Assembly: GCA_017577365.1 (NCBI GenBank)
Contig: PKRJ01000013.1
Span: 7,095 to 71,094, forward strand
Length of the DNA stretch: 64,000 nucleotides
Reading direction: 5' to 3'
Origin: Gammaproteobacteria bacterium
GTDB lineage: Bacteria > Pseudomonadota > Gammaproteobacteria > Steroidobacterales > Rariloculaceae
In this document: piece by piece, positions 43,958 to 52,682 of the stretch
Layout of the letters: every line of letters starts with the position of its first letter
Numbering within the stretch: position 1 is the first letter of the stretch
Made by a program: the position numbers and the translations under genes
Notes under the pieces: model-generated
What the model was told of the DNA's origin: nothing
The model's database searches: none
The model's input: the letters and a program-made list of their open reading frames with translations, nothing else

Positions 43958-44200
43958 ATGATCGATGTGACGGCGCGCTACTTCGCGGCCTTTCGCGAGC
44001 AGGTCGGTGCCGAGTCCGAGCGGATCACGACTTCGGCCCGCACGGCGGCCGAGCTCTTCAGCGAGCTCGCCGAGCGCCACGGTTTCGCGGACGCGCGGGT
44101 CCGCTGCAAGGTCGCGATCAACGACGAGCTCTGCGACTGGGAGACCGAGCTCACGCACGGCGACGAGGTGCTGTTCTTCCCGCCGGTCGCGGGCGGTTGA
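43958..44200 (+). CDS. moaD: Molybdopterin synthase sulfur carrier MoaD
   Basis: 80 aa ubiquitin-fold protein ending VAGG, the double glycine that is thiocarboxylated. The core VTARYFAAFREQVG, ending in DEVLFFPPVAGG, is typical. Two bases separate its stop from moaE. Confidence 0.95.
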   Translation: MIDVTARYFAAFREQVGAESERITTSARTAAELFSELAERHGFADARVRCKVAINDELCDWETELTHGDEVLFFPPVAGG

Positions 44201-44202
44201 CG

Positions 44203-44664
44203 ATGAGCTTCGCGATTCGCTCGACCCCGATCGATCCGCGCGCGCTCGAAGAGCGCCTTCGTGACGCGCGCGCCGGCGCGTGCGTGACGTTCGAAGGCTG
44301 GGTGCGCAATCACCAGGACGGTCACGAGGTCACCCTGCTCGAGTACGAGGCGCACGAGCCGATCGCCGTCGCCGAGGGCGAGAAGATCATCGCCGAGGCG
44401 AAGCAACGTTTCGACGTGCTCGAGATCCTCGCCGAGCATCGCGTCGGCAGGCTCGAGATCGGCGACTGTGCGGTCTGGGTCGGCGTGAGCGCCGCGCACC
44501 GCGGCGCGGCGTTCGACGCGTGCCGCTACGTGATCGACGAGATCAAGCACCGCGTGCCGATCTGGAAGAAGGAACACTACGCGGACGGCGCGAGCGGCTG
44601 GGTCAACTGCGCGACCGGTGCACCGGTCCGAAACGCCGAGCGGGCCGCAGAGACAGCCTCCTGA
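44203..44664 (+). CDS. moaE: Molybdopterin synthase catalytic subunit MoaE
   Basis: 153 aa. Conserved ACVTFEGWVRNHQDGHEVT, LEYEAHEP, HRVGRLEIGD, VSAAHRGAAFDACRYVIDEI and the active-site lysines in PIWKKEHYADG. Pairs with MoaD to make molybdopterin. The last 62 bp overlap the convergent mocA-like gene. Confidence 0.96.
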   Translation: MSFAIRSTPIDPRALEERLRDARAGACVTFEGWVRNHQDGHEVTLLEYEAHEPIAVAEGEKIIAEAKQRFDVLEILAEHRVGRLEIGDCAVWVGVSAAHRGAAFDACRYVIDEIKHRVPIWKKEHYADGASGWVNCATGAPVRNAERAAETAS

Positions 44665-45271
44665 GATCCTCCGCGGTATCGACGTCGACGGCAGCCTCCG
44701 GAAGATCGACGCGCGTGACGCTCCGGCTTGCCGCGAGCACGCGCCGAGCGCCTTCGTCGCCCGAGAGCGCGCGGAGCGCGGCGAACGTTCTGCGCGGCAA
44801 GATCGCGGGCGCCCCGAGCCGACCGGAGTGGGCGGCGGCCGCCGGCTGCGACGGCCGGCGCCGCCAAGCGGCGATGAGCCGCGCGAGGCTCCTCACATCG
44901 ACGTGCGGCTGATCGGCGATCATGAAGAGCACCGCGCGCGCGTTGCGCGGCACCGCATCGAGGCCGCGGCGGAGCGACGTCGCCATCCCTTCGCGCCAGC
45001 CCGGGTGGTGGACTATTTCGGCTCGCTGCGCGCGCATTCGCGCGACGAGGCTCCGTAGCCGTTGCGCTTCGGCGCCGACGACGACGATCACCGGGCCGGC
45101 CGTCGCGCGCAGCGCCGTGCTCACGGCACGCTCTAGCAGCGTGCGGCCGCGGAGCCGCACGAGCTGTTTCGGCCGCCCGAGCCGCGTCGAGCCGCCGGCG
45201 GCGAGGATCACCGTAGCGAGTCCGGATGCTGCGCCGCCCTTGATCGCGCGGCGGCCGAAGGCTCGACGCAT
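44603..45271 (-). CDS. mocA: MobA-like NTP transferase (MocA family)
   Basis: 222 aa. N-terminal nucleotide-binding motif VILAAGGSTRLGRPKQLVRL, then VIVVVGAEA, and MIADQPHVDVRSLARLIAAW with the metal-binding Asp. MocA-type enzymes add CMP (or MobA, GMP) to the molybdenum cofactor for xanthine-oxidase-type enzymes. Encoded opposite the moa genes, overlapping moaE by 62 bp at the 3' ends. CTP versus GTP use cannot be read with certainty. Confidence 0.85.
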   Translation of the reverse strand: MRRAFGRRAIKGGAASGLATVILAAGGSTRLGRPKQLVRLRGRTLLERAVSTALRATAGPVIVVVGAEAQRLRSLVARMRAQRAEIVHHPGWREGMATSLRRGLDAVPRNARAVLFMIADQPHVDVRSLARLIAAWRRRPSQPAAAAHSGRLGAPAILPRRTFAALRALSGDEGARRVLAASRSVTRVDLPEAAVDVDTAEDLRRLSLRPARRFGPVHRSRS

Positions 45272-45323
45272 GAGTTTCCCGTATCTCGTGTTCCGAGGCG
45301 CATCCGCGCACTATACTCGACTC

Positions 45324-45797
45324 ATGAACATACGCTTGGGCCTCGCGCGGCGCGACGACGCGACGGAAATCTCGCTGATGTCGCGCTTCCTGGTCGAGCA
45401 CGGCTTGCCGTGGTCGTGGACGGAGAGCCGCGTCTCGCGGTATATCCGGCACCCGGACTGCTCGGTCGTCGTCGCGCGCGACCGCCGCCGGATCGCGGGC
45501 TTCGGCGTGATGGAGTTTCACGACGCGCACGCGCACTTGAGCCTGCTCGCCGTGCGGCCTGCGTATCAGCGCCGCGGTATCGGCCGCAGGATCATCGAGT
45601 GGCTCGAGTCGACGGCGCGGACGGCCGGCATCTTCCTCGTGCGCCTCGAGCTTCGTGCGGGCAACGACGCCGCACGGCAGTTCTACGAGAAGCTCGGTTA
45701 CCGCGAGACGGGACGTAAAGCCGGTTACTACGATGCGCGCGAGGACGCGGTCGTGATGACGCGCGACTTGAGCGTGCATTCGAGCTTCAACGCATGA
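45324..45797 (+). CDS. GNAT-family N-acetyltransferase
   Basis: 157 aa. Acetyl-CoA-binding motif A LLAVRPAYQRRGIGRRIIEW and motif B ARQFYEKLGYRETGRKAGYY; layout like RimI-type acetyltransferases. It sits between the moa genes and moaB. Whether that reflects a role in cofactor metabolism is unknown. Confidence 0.88.
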   Translation: MNIRLGLARRDDATEISLMSRFLVEHGLPWSWTESRVSRYIRHPDCSVVVARDRRRIAGFGVMEFHDAHAHLSLLAVRPAYQRRGIGRRIIEWLESTARTAGIFLVRLELRAGNDAARQFYEKLGYRETGRKAGYYDAREDAVVMTRDLSVHSSFNA

Positions 45798-45822
45798 CGA
45801 GCGTCGCGCACGAGAGGAACCG

Positions 45823-46338
45823 ATGAGCGAGCCCGCGTTTCTGCCGCTATCGATCGCCGTGCTCACCGTGTCGGATACACGCACGGAGGAGACGGACAAG
45901 TCCGGCGCGCTGCTCGCCGAGCGCATCGTCGCCGCGGGCCATCGGCTCGCGGAGAAGCGCATCGTCAAGGACGACGTTTACGCGATTCGCGCCGTCGTCG
46001 CCGCGTGGATCGCCGATCCCGAGATCGATGTCGTGCTCACGACCGGCGGCACCGGCATCACCGCCCGCGACGGCACGCCCGAGGCCGTCGCGGTGCTGCT
46101 CGACAAGACGATCGACGGTTTCGGCGAAATGTTTCGCATGCTGTCGTACGAGGAGATCGGCACGTCGAGCCTGCAGTCGCGTTGTCTCGCCGGCGTCGCG
46201 AACTCGACGTTCGTCTTCTGCCTGCCGGGCTCGGCGCATGCGTGCGCGACCGGCTGGGACAAGATCCTCCGCGCGCAGCTCGACATACGCACGCGTCCGT
46301 GCAATTTCGCGGAGCTCTTGCCGCGGCTTCGCGAGTGA
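45823..46338 (+). CDS. moaB: Molybdenum cofactor biosynthesis protein MoaB
   Basis: 171 aa MoaB/MogA fold. IAVLTVSDTRTEETDKSGAL, DVVLTTGGTGITARDGTPEA and the C-terminal NSTFVFCLPGSAHACATGWD blocks match MoaB (the Mog-type adenylyltransferase form). It activates molybdopterin by adenylylation before MoeA inserts metal. 26 bp downstream of the acetyltransferase gene. Confidence 0.93.
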   Translation: MSEPAFLPLSIAVLTVSDTRTEETDKSGALLAERIVAAGHRLAEKRIVKDDVYAIRAVVAAWIADPEIDVVLTTGGTGITARDGTPEAVAVLLDKTIDGFGEMFRMLSYEEIGTSSLQSRCLAGVANSTFVFCLPGSAHACATGWDKILRAQLDIRTRPCNFAELLPRLRE

Positions 46339-46445
46339 TCGCGTCGCGGGCGTCGATCGTCCAACTGTCCGTCATCGTCTCGATTCAAGGACGACCGGTT
46401 GGCATTGCCGCCGGCCGCGTTCTATCATTCGCCCCGCAAGTCATT

Positions 46446-46539
46446 AGTCCGAGGGGTGGCCGCCGAAGCGGCCTGAGAGGCTGGCTAGTTCGCCAGCTAA
46501 CCCTTTGAACCTGATCCGGTTAGTGCCGGCGTAGGGACT
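46446..46539 (+). promoter_or_regulatory. TPP riboswitch (THI element)
   Basis: All conserved blocks of the thiamine pyrophosphate aptamer are present: P1 arms AGTCC (46446-46450) and GGACT (46535-46539), GGGGTG (46453-46458), the CTGAGA box (46473-46478), CCCTTTGAACCTGATC and GTAGGGA near the 3' side. It precedes a TonB-dependent receptor and a thiamine uptake operon, so thiamine sufficiency should shut the operon down. Confidence 0.96.
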
Positions 46540-46574
46540 GGAGCTCTTCCTCTTCCCCGATCGCTGCTCGCACC

Positions 46575-46600
46575 GGATCTCGCTTGATGAAAGGAGATCC
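46575..46600 (+). promoter_or_regulatory. Shine-Dalgarno-sequestering hairpin (riboswitch expression platform)
   Basis: GGATCTC (46575-46581) pairs perfectly with GAGATCC (46594-46600), enclosing AAAGGAG, the ribosome site of the receptor gene that starts at 46603. There is no T-run, which points to translational rather than termination control by the upstream TPP aptamer. Confidence 0.7.
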
Positions 46601-46602
46601 GC

Positions 46603-48807
46603 ATGCGTCATTCGTTCGCCGCTCGCCGCGCGCGAGCGCGGCTCGCCGCAAAGCCTATTCAGCCGTCTGGCGGGGCCGCCGCCCGTTCCGACCGGGCATT
46701 ACGCAGCCTTCCGGCAGCGCTGCTCGCGGTGCCGCTCGGGCTCGTGGCTTTCCCATCTCATGCGCAGCTCGGCATCGAAGAAGTCGTCGTCACCGCCGAG
46801 TTTCGCGAGGCCGATGCGCAATCGCTCGCGCGCAGCGTGACCGTGCTCGATGCCGATCTGCTCGAAGCCGCGACGGTTCAGCACTTCGAGGAGACGACGC
46901 TGCTCGTGCCGAACCTCAATTGGTCCGGCGAAGGGTCCAGAGCGCGGTACTTTCAGCTGCGCGGCATCGGCGAGCTCGAGCAGTACGAGGGCGCGCCGAA
47001 TCCGTCGGTCGGTTTCCTGATCGACGACATCGACTTCTCGGCGATCGGCGCCGTCGCGACGCTGTTCGACGTCGAGCGCATCGAGGTGCTGCGCGGTCCG
47101 CAAGGGACGCGCTACGGCGCGAACGCGCTCGGCGGGCTCGTCTACGTGCGCTCCGCCGAGCCGCCCGAGACGCTGTCCGCGGACTTCGAGCTGACCGGCG
47201 GTAACGACGGAACGAGAGCATACGGCGCCGCCCTCGGCGGACCGCTCGGGGGGCGAGCGGGGTATCGCGTGTCGCTGCATCGCTACGAGAGCAACGGCTT
47301 CCGCGACAACGTTTATCTCGGCCGGGACGACACATACGGCCGCGACGAGCTGGCGTTGCGCGGAAAGCTCAAGTTCGACGTCGGCGAGCGCGTCGGCATC
47401 GAGGCGACCGCGCTCTACCTCGACATGGATAACGGCTACGACGCGTGGACGATCTTCAACGACTTCGACGTCCACTCCGACCGGCCGGGCCGCGACGAGC
47501 AGGAGTCGATCGCCGCGTCGGTGCGCATGACGGCCGAGCTCGATAGGTTCGATCTCGTCTCGATCACCGGCATCAACTCGACCGACGCGCTCTTCAGCTT
47601 CGACGCGGATTGGGGCAATCCCGATCTGTGGGCGCCGGTCGTTTACGATTTCTTCCTCGCGAACGATCGGCAGCGCGACACGCTGAATCAGGAGGTCCGG
47701 TTCTTGTCGAAGCCCGGCGCGCTCGCCGGCGGCCGCGGCGACTGGCTCTTCGGCGTGTACGTGCTCGACCTCGAGGAAACGAACGACCGCTTCGAGAACG
47801 GCGTGCTCGACGACGGCGTCTTCGATCCGTTCGTCCTCGACGTGCAGTCGTCGAGCGCGTACGACGCGACGAATTTCGCCGTGTTCGGTCAGGTCGATTT
47901 CGCGCTGACCGAGCGCCTCGAGCTCACGGCGGGACTTCGCTGGGAGCGCCGCGACGCGAGCTATACCGACAGCTTCGGCAACGCATTCTCTCCCGAGGAT
48001 CGCATGCTCGGCGGCGAGCTTTCGCTCGCGTGGCACGTCGCGGACGGCTGGACGACCTACGCGCGGCTCGCGCGCGGCTACAAGGCGGGCGGCTTCAACG
48101 TCTCGTTCGCCGGCGTCGACTTCGACGAGGTCGACAACGTCACGCCGGATCAGATCGAGTTCGACGCCGAGTCGCTGGTGAGCCTCGAAGCCGGCGTCAA
48201 AGGGGCCTGGCTCGACGGCCGGCTGCGTGCCGATATCGGGGTCTTCGAGGCGCGCCGCGACGATCAGCAGATCAAGATTCCGCTGCAGCTGCGTCTCGGC
48301 GATCCTTCGTCGTTTCTGTTCCTCACCGAGAACGCCGAGGAGGGCCGTCACCGCGGCGCCGAGGCGACCGTCGACTGGCTCGCGACCGAGAGCGTCCGCC
48401 TGTTCGGCTCGCTCGGCTGGCTCGATACGGAGATCGTCGAGTTCAGCGTGTTTTCGGATCTCGAGGGCCGCGAGCAGGCGCACGCGCCGCGCATGAGCTA
48501 CTCGCTCGGCGCGGAGTATCGCAACGGCGACGGCTGGTTCGGCCGTCTCGAGATCGGCGGGCGCGAAGGCTTCTACTTCGACTACTCGCACGACGAGAAG
48601 TCCGAGAGCTACCGGCTCGTGAACCTGCGCATCGGCCGCGATATGGGGGCGTTCAGCGTCTCGCTGTGGGCGCGCAACCTGCTCGACGAGGAGTACGCGG
48701 TGCGCGGCTTCTTCTTCGGCAACGAGCCGCCCGACTTTCCGAACAAGCGCTATATCCGCCTCGGCGATCCGCGGCACTTCGGCGTGACGTTCAAATACCG
48801 GATGTAA
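46603..48807 (+). CDS. TonB-dependent receptor, probable thiamine uptake
   Basis: 734 aa. Signal peptide ends SHAQ (~50), then a TonB box-like IEEVVVTA. The plug domain (RYFQLRGIGELEQYEGAPNP, DVERIEVLRGPQGTRYGANA) and a 22-strand barrel end in FGVTFKYRM. Start ATG 46603 follows AAAGGAG. Control by a TPP riboswitch and the downstream PnuT and kinase genes indicate that it carries thiamine or its phosphates across the outer membrane. Confidence 0.92.
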   Translation: MRHSFAARRARARLAAKPIQPSGGAAARSDRALRSLPAALLAVPLGLVAFPSHAQLGIEEVVVTAEFREADAQSLARSVTVLDADLLEAATVQHFEETTLLVPNLNWSGEGSRARYFQLRGIGELEQYEGAPNPSVGFLIDDIDFSAIGAVATLFDVERIEVLRGPQGTRYGANALGGLVYVRSAEPPETLSADFELTGGNDGTRAYGAALGGPLGGRAGYRVSLHRYESNGFRDNVYLGRDDTYGRDELALRGKLKFDVGERVGIEATALYLDMDNGYDAWTIFNDFDVHSDRPGRDEQESIAASVRMTAELDRFDLVSITGINSTDALFSFDADWGNPDLWAPVVYDFFLANDRQRDTLNQEVRFLSKPGALAGGRGDWLFGVYVLDLEETNDRFENGVLDDGVFDPFVLDVQSSSAYDATNFAVFGQVDFALTERLELTAGLRWERRDASYTDSFGNAFSPEDRMLGGELSLAWHVADGWTTYARLARGYKAGGFNVSFAGVDFDEVDNVTPDQIEFDAESLVSLEAGVKGAWLDGRLRADIGVFEARRDDQQIKIPLQLRLGDPSSFLFLTENAEEGRHRGAEATVDWLATESVRLFGSLGWLDTEIVEFSVFSDLEGREQAHAPRMSYSLGAEYRNGDGWFGRLEIGGREGFYFDYSHDEKSESYRLVNLRIGRDMGAFSVSLWARNLLDEEYAVRGFFFGNEPPDFPNKRYIRLGDPRHFGVTFKYRM

Positions 48808-48824
48808 TGCGCACGGAGGCCGAC

Positions 48825-49103
48825 ATGGAAATCACCGCGGAGCTGTCGTTGTATCCGCTCGGGAGCGATCACCCGATCGCCGAGATCGTAGAGCTCATCA
48901 ACGGCTTGCGCGCCGACCCGCGCGTTCGCGTCGTCGTGAATCAGATGAGCACGCAGATCACGGGCGAGCTCGACGACGTCATGGCCGTCGTGACCGATGC
49001 GATGCGGTCGTCGTTCGGCACCGGCAGCACGAAGGTGCTCGTCGCGAAGTTCCTGAGCAAGGGGCTGCCGATCGCCGACACGCCCGTGCTCACGACGAGC
49101 TGA
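48825..49103 (+). CDS. Thiamine-binding protein, MTH1187/YkoF-like
   Basis: 92 aa with a single ferredoxin-like domain: EITAELSLYPLGSDHPIAEI, VVNQMSTQITGELDDVMAVV and the closing FGTGSTKVLVAKFLSKG. This is the pattern of the MTH1187/UPF0045 family, which binds thiamine. GGAGG precedes the ATG at 48825; an ATG at 48807 overlapping the upstream stop is a weaker start. No signal peptide, so it probably binds or buffers thiamine in the cytoplasm. Confidence 0.75.
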   Translation: MEITAELSLYPLGSDHPIAEIVELINGLRADPRVRVVVNQMSTQITGELDDVMAVVTDAMRSSFGTGSTKVLVAKFLSKGLPIADTPVLTTS

Positions 49104-49112
49104 GCGCCGGCG

Positions 49113-49715
49113 ATGGCTGCGCTCGAAGTGCTCCAGGTCGTCGCCGTCGTTTGCGCGGTGCTGTACCTGGTGCTCGTGATCCGCGAGAACACCTGGTGCT
49201 GGCCGGTCGCGCTGATCGGCTCGCTGCTGTCGCTCGTCGTCGTCTTCGATAGAAAGCTCTACATGGACGCGGCGCTGCACCTTTTCTACGCGGCGATGGC
49301 GATCTACGGCTGGCTGCAATGGGTGCGCGGCGGGGAACGCTCCTCCGGGGTGGCGATCTGCGTGTGGTCGTGGCGTCGTCACGCGGTTGCGATCGCCGGA
49401 ATTCTGGTGGGTACCGTTGCGTTCGGGGCGCTGCTCGAGGCCCGCACCGACGCCGCGCTGCCGTACCTCGACTCGTTCACGACCATCGCCGCGCTCGTCA
49501 CGACCTACATGGTCGCGAAGAAGGTGCTCGAGAACTGGATCTACTGGTTCGTGATCGACGGCATATCGGTTTATCTTTATGTCGCTCGAGAGCTTTTCTG
49601 GTTCGCGGGCCTCTTCGTCGGCTATCTGGTGCTGATCGTGATTGGATTTAGGGCATGGAGCCGTGAATGGCGCACCAGTCGTATTGAGGCTGCGGCGGGC
49701 AGTGGAGCCTATTGA
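49113..49715 (+). CDS. pnuT: PnuC-family permease, PnuT-type thiamine transporter
   Basis: 200 aa, about seven helices. The PnuC hallmark blocks are visible: ENTWCWPVALIGSLLSLVVV, FYAAMAIYGWLQW and LENWIYWFVIDGISVYLY. PnuC homologues in thiamine regulons (PnuT) import thiamine by facilitated diffusion followed by phosphorylation. The TPP riboswitch and the adjacent kinase support that assignment over nicotinamide riboside. The 3' end overlaps the kinase gene. Confidence 0.9.
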   Translation: MAALEVLQVVAVVCAVLYLVLVIRENTWCWPVALIGSLLSLVVVFDRKLYMDAALHLFYAAMAIYGWLQWVRGGERSSGVAICVWSWRRHAVAIAGILVGTVAFGALLEARTDAALPYLDSFTTIAALVTTYMVAKKVLENWIYWFVIDGISVYLYVARELFWFAGLFVGYLVLIVIGFRAWSREWRTSRIEAAAGSGAY

Positions 49716-50592
49716 CGATGCGACTCGCGCCGCGCTGATCGCCGCGTTGCGGAAGGTCGGGCTCGCCGACGCGCCCGACAAGCCGCCCGCCGATGGATTC
49801 GCTTTTCAGCCGCTTGCCGGAGGCCTGGGACGACGCGCGTTCCTTGCCTCTTGCGGCGAGCATCAATGGGTGGTTCGCCTCGCGGGCGCGGATCGCGCGG
49901 GCGCGCTCGATCTCGTCGACGAAGCGCGGATCACCGCCGAGGCCGCCTCGTTCGAGATCGCGCCGCGCGTCGTCGCGTGCGACGAAGCCGCAGGCGTGCT
50001 CGTCACGGAGCATCTGCGCGGCGCGCGGCCGGTCGACGCCCGTACGCTGAAGAGCCCAGAAGGCATCCGGCGGGCCGCCGCGCTGCTCAAACGTCTCCAT
50101 CGTCTCCGGATCGCGATCCGTCCTTTCGATCCCGAGCGCTTCGCAGCGCAGTACCTCTCGGGCGCGTGCGCCGAGGAGCATCTCGACGAGCGGCATCGGC
50201 GGCTCGCCCGGGAGCTCCGTGCACTCGCGCGGGAGTATCGCCGCCGATATCCGAGCATCGTCGTCTGCCACAACGACCTGGTGCCGTCGAATATCCTCGA
50301 CGACGGGCGGCTGCGTCTCGTCGACTTCGAGTATGCTGTGCTGGCTGCGCCGATCCTCGATCTTGCCGGGCTCGCGGCGTCGAGCGGTTTCGACGCCGGT
50401 GCTCGCCGACGGCTCGTCGAGGCGTATTACGGCAGTGCGCCGGCGCCGTTCACGCTGATCGAGTTCGATCGGGTCGTGCGCCTGGTGCGATTGTTGGGTT
50501 ATTTCTGGGCACTGCATTCGGCGTCGACGGCGGCGGACCGCGCGCCGTATGAGGCGTTCGCGCGGCAGACGGCGGCGACGCTCGACGCATAG
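49663..50592 (+). CDS. Thiamine-kinase-like aminoglycoside-phosphotransferase-fold enzyme
   Basis: 309 aa from GTG 49663 (AGGG upstream); GTG 49702 is an alternative. APH/choline-kinase fold: ATP-loop region FAFQPLAGGLGRRAFLA, catalytic HNDLVPSNIL (the HxDxxxxN pattern) and DFEYA metal site. Overlap with PnuT and riboswitch control indicate trapping of imported thiamine by phosphorylation. The gene name thiK/tnk is not certain, so it is left blank. Confidence 0.85.
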   Translation: MNGAPVVLRLRRAVEPIDDATRAALIAALRKVGLADAPDKPPADGFAFQPLAGGLGRRAFLASCGEHQWVVRLAGADRAGALDLVDEARITAEAASFEIAPRVVACDEAAGVLVTEHLRGARPVDARTLKSPEGIRRAAALLKRLHRLRIAIRPFDPERFAAQYLSGACAEEHLDERHRRLARELRALAREYRRRYPSIVVCHNDLVPSNILDDGRLRLVDFEYAVLAAPILDLAGLAASSGFDAGARRRLVEAYYGSAPAPFTLIEFDRVVRLVRLLGYFWALHSASTAADRAPYEAFARQTAATLDA

Positions 50593-50609
50593 CGAGACGG
50601 TAGGGAACG

Positions 50610-51485
50610 ATGACTTTGCACGTGGCATTTCTCGGGCTCGGCGTGATGGGGTATCCGATGGCCGGCTGGCTCAGCAAAGCCGGGCATCGCGTGTCCGTCT
50701 ACAACCGCACGGCCGAGAAAGCCGAACGCTGGGCCGCCGAGCACGGCGGTCGCAAGGCGGCTTCCGTGGCGGAAGCGGTCGAGGACGCCGATTTCGTGTT
50801 CACGTGCGTCGGTGACGATCCCGACGTGCGCGAGGTCGTGCTCGGACCCGACGGCGCGCTCACGGCCATGAGGAAGGGCGCGGTGCTCGTCGATCACACG
50901 ACGGCGTCGGCGACGCTCGCCCGCGAGATCGCGGCCGCGGGCGCCGAGCGCGGCATCGGGTGCCTCGATGCGCCGGTCTCGGGCGGTCAGTCCGGCGCGG
51001 AGCAGGGCAAGCTCACGGTGATGGTCGGCGGCGACCGCGACACGTTCGAGCGCGCCGAGCCCGTGATCCGGGCGTATGCGCACAACGTGCGTCTGATCGG
51101 TCCGCCGGGCTCGGGACAGCTTGCGAAGATGGTCAACCAGATCGCGATCGCAGGCGTCGTGCAGGGCCTGGCCGAGGCGCTCAATTTCGCGAAGCGCGCC
51201 GGGCTCGACGTGGCCGCCGTCGTCGACGTGATCTCGAAGGGCGCCGCGCAATCGTGGCAGATGGACAATCGATGGCAGACGATGATCGAGGGCCGCTTCG
51301 ATTTCGGCTTTGCCGTCGAGTGGATGCGCAAAGACCTGCGAATCTGTCTCGAGGAGGCGCGGCGCAACGGAGCGGAGCTGCCGGTCGCAGCGCTCGTCGA
51401 TCAGTTCTATGCCGATATCGTGAACATGGGAGGCAAGCGCTGGGACACGTCGAGCCTGATCGCGCGGCTCAATCGAGCCAAGTGA
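50610..51485 (+). CDS. NAD(P)-dependent beta-hydroxyacid dehydrogenase
   Basis: 291 aa. Rossmann N-terminus VAFLGLGVMGYPMAGWLSKA with NRT after strand 2 (NADP preference is common with this), substrate signature DAPVSGGQSGAEQGKLTVMV and catalytic lysine in GSGQLAKMVNQ. Belongs to the 3-hydroxyisobutyrate / tartronate semialdehyde / glyoxylate reductase family; the substrate is not identifiable. It starts 17 bp after the kinase, but a thiamine role is unlikely. Confidence 0.9.
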   Translation: MTLHVAFLGLGVMGYPMAGWLSKAGHRVSVYNRTAEKAERWAAEHGGRKAASVAEAVEDADFVFTCVGDDPDVREVVLGPDGALTAMRKGAVLVDHTTASATLAREIAAAGAERGIGCLDAPVSGGQSGAEQGKLTVMVGGDRDTFERAEPVIRAYAHNVRLIGPPGSGQLAKMVNQIAIAGVVQGLAEALNFAKRAGLDVAAVVDVISKGAAQSWQMDNRWQTMIEGRFDFGFAVEWMRKDLRICLEEARRNGAELPVAALVDQFYADIVNMGGKRWDTSSLIARLNRAK

Positions 51486-51551
51486 CGGGCGGGCACGTGG
51501 CCGGCGCGGCCGCAATGCGCGGTATCGAGCGCGAGGAGGCTTGAGGACGCC

Positions 51552-52421
51552 ATGCATCCCGTGCTTGCCGACTTGCTTCGTCTGCTCGAGCTCGAGCGAC
51601 TCGAGGAGAACCTGTTTCGCGGCGAGAGCCGCGATATCGGCAGCAATCGCGTCTTCGGCGGGCAAGTGCTCGGGCAAGCGCTGCGCGCGATGAGCTGCAC
51701 CGTCGAAGGGCGTCCCGTGCACTCGCTGCACGCCTATTTTCTTAGGCCCGGCGACGTGAACGCGCCGATCGTCTACGACGTCGATCGCGCTCGCGACGGT
51801 CGGAGCTTCAGCAATCGCCGAGTCGTCGCGATCCAGCACGGGCGCCCGATCTTCAACATGACGGCGTCGTTCCAGGCGCCCGAGGAAGGGCTCGAGCATC
51901 AAGCGCCCATGCCCGACGTGCCGGGACCCGAGGGTCTCGCGGATCTCCGCGAGGTGCCGCCGCAATTGCTCGAGAAGATTCCGGAGAAGATGCGGCGGTT
52001 CGTGATCGGCGAAAGACCTTTCGAATTCCGCCCCGTCGAGCCGATTCATGTCTTCTCACCGCAACCCAGCCCGCCGCAGCGGCACGTGTGGATTCGCACG
52101 ATCGATCCGCTGCCGGACGATCCGGACCTGCATCGACGCGTGCTCGCGTACGTCTCCGACTACCAGCTCGTCGCGACGTCGACGTTGCCGCACGGCATCC
52201 GCTTCGAGCACGGCAACGTGCAATTGGCGAGCATCGACCACGCGATGTGGTTCCATCGGCCGTTCCGCGTCGACGAATGGCTGCTCTACTCGATGTGGAG
52301 CCCGAATGCCTCGGGTGCACGCGGGCTCGCATTCGGGCAGTTCTTCACGAGGGACGGGCGGCTGGTTGCGTCGACCGCGCAGGAAGGCGTGGTGCGGATC
52401 TGGCCGGCGGGCGCCGAGTAG
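51552..52421 (+). CDS. tesB: Acyl-CoA thioesterase II
   Basis: 289 aa double-hotdog protein. N-terminal RLEENLFRGESRDIGSNRVF and GGQVLGQALRAM; catalytic Asp in ASIDHAMWFHRPF, Ser/Thr region in SPNASGARGLAFGQFF and Gln in VASTAQEGVVR. Hydrolyses medium- to long-chain acyl-CoA in the cytoplasm. Confidence 0.95.
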   Translation: MHPVLADLLRLLELERLEENLFRGESRDIGSNRVFGGQVLGQALRAMSCTVEGRPVHSLHAYFLRPGDVNAPIVYDVDRARDGRSFSNRRVVAIQHGRPIFNMTASFQAPEEGLEHQAPMPDVPGPEGLADLREVPPQLLEKIPEKMRRFVIGERPFEFRPVEPIHVFSPQPSPPQRHVWIRTIDPLPDDPDLHRRVLAYVSDYQLVATSTLPHGIRFEHGNVQLASIDHAMWFHRPFRVDEWLLYSMWSPNASGARGLAFGQFFTRDGRLVASTAQEGVVRIWPAGAE

Positions 52422-52682
52422 CGCGCCGCATCCGAGACCATCACGCCTTCACCGCAGTGAACGGATCGGGCCGCGCCGTAACGAGACGCACTTTGCGCAT
52501 GTAACCTCGCCGAGCTTTCATCGTTCTAGGAGTCGTGTGGCCCGCGCGACAAGCGACTGTGCGAGGTCGCGTCGCCGGCGAGGCTAGACAGTCGCTATAC
52601 GGCAACGTTCCGAGGAACGGGTGCTTTCGGACTGTTCCTGTGCAGCCGCGCGGGCGGCGATACTGACTGGGAGGTGCGCTCT

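Noticed and set aside
46575..46600. Intrinsic terminator after the TPP aptamer
   Set aside because: The hairpin has no following T-run and includes the receptor's ribosome site, so translational control fits better.
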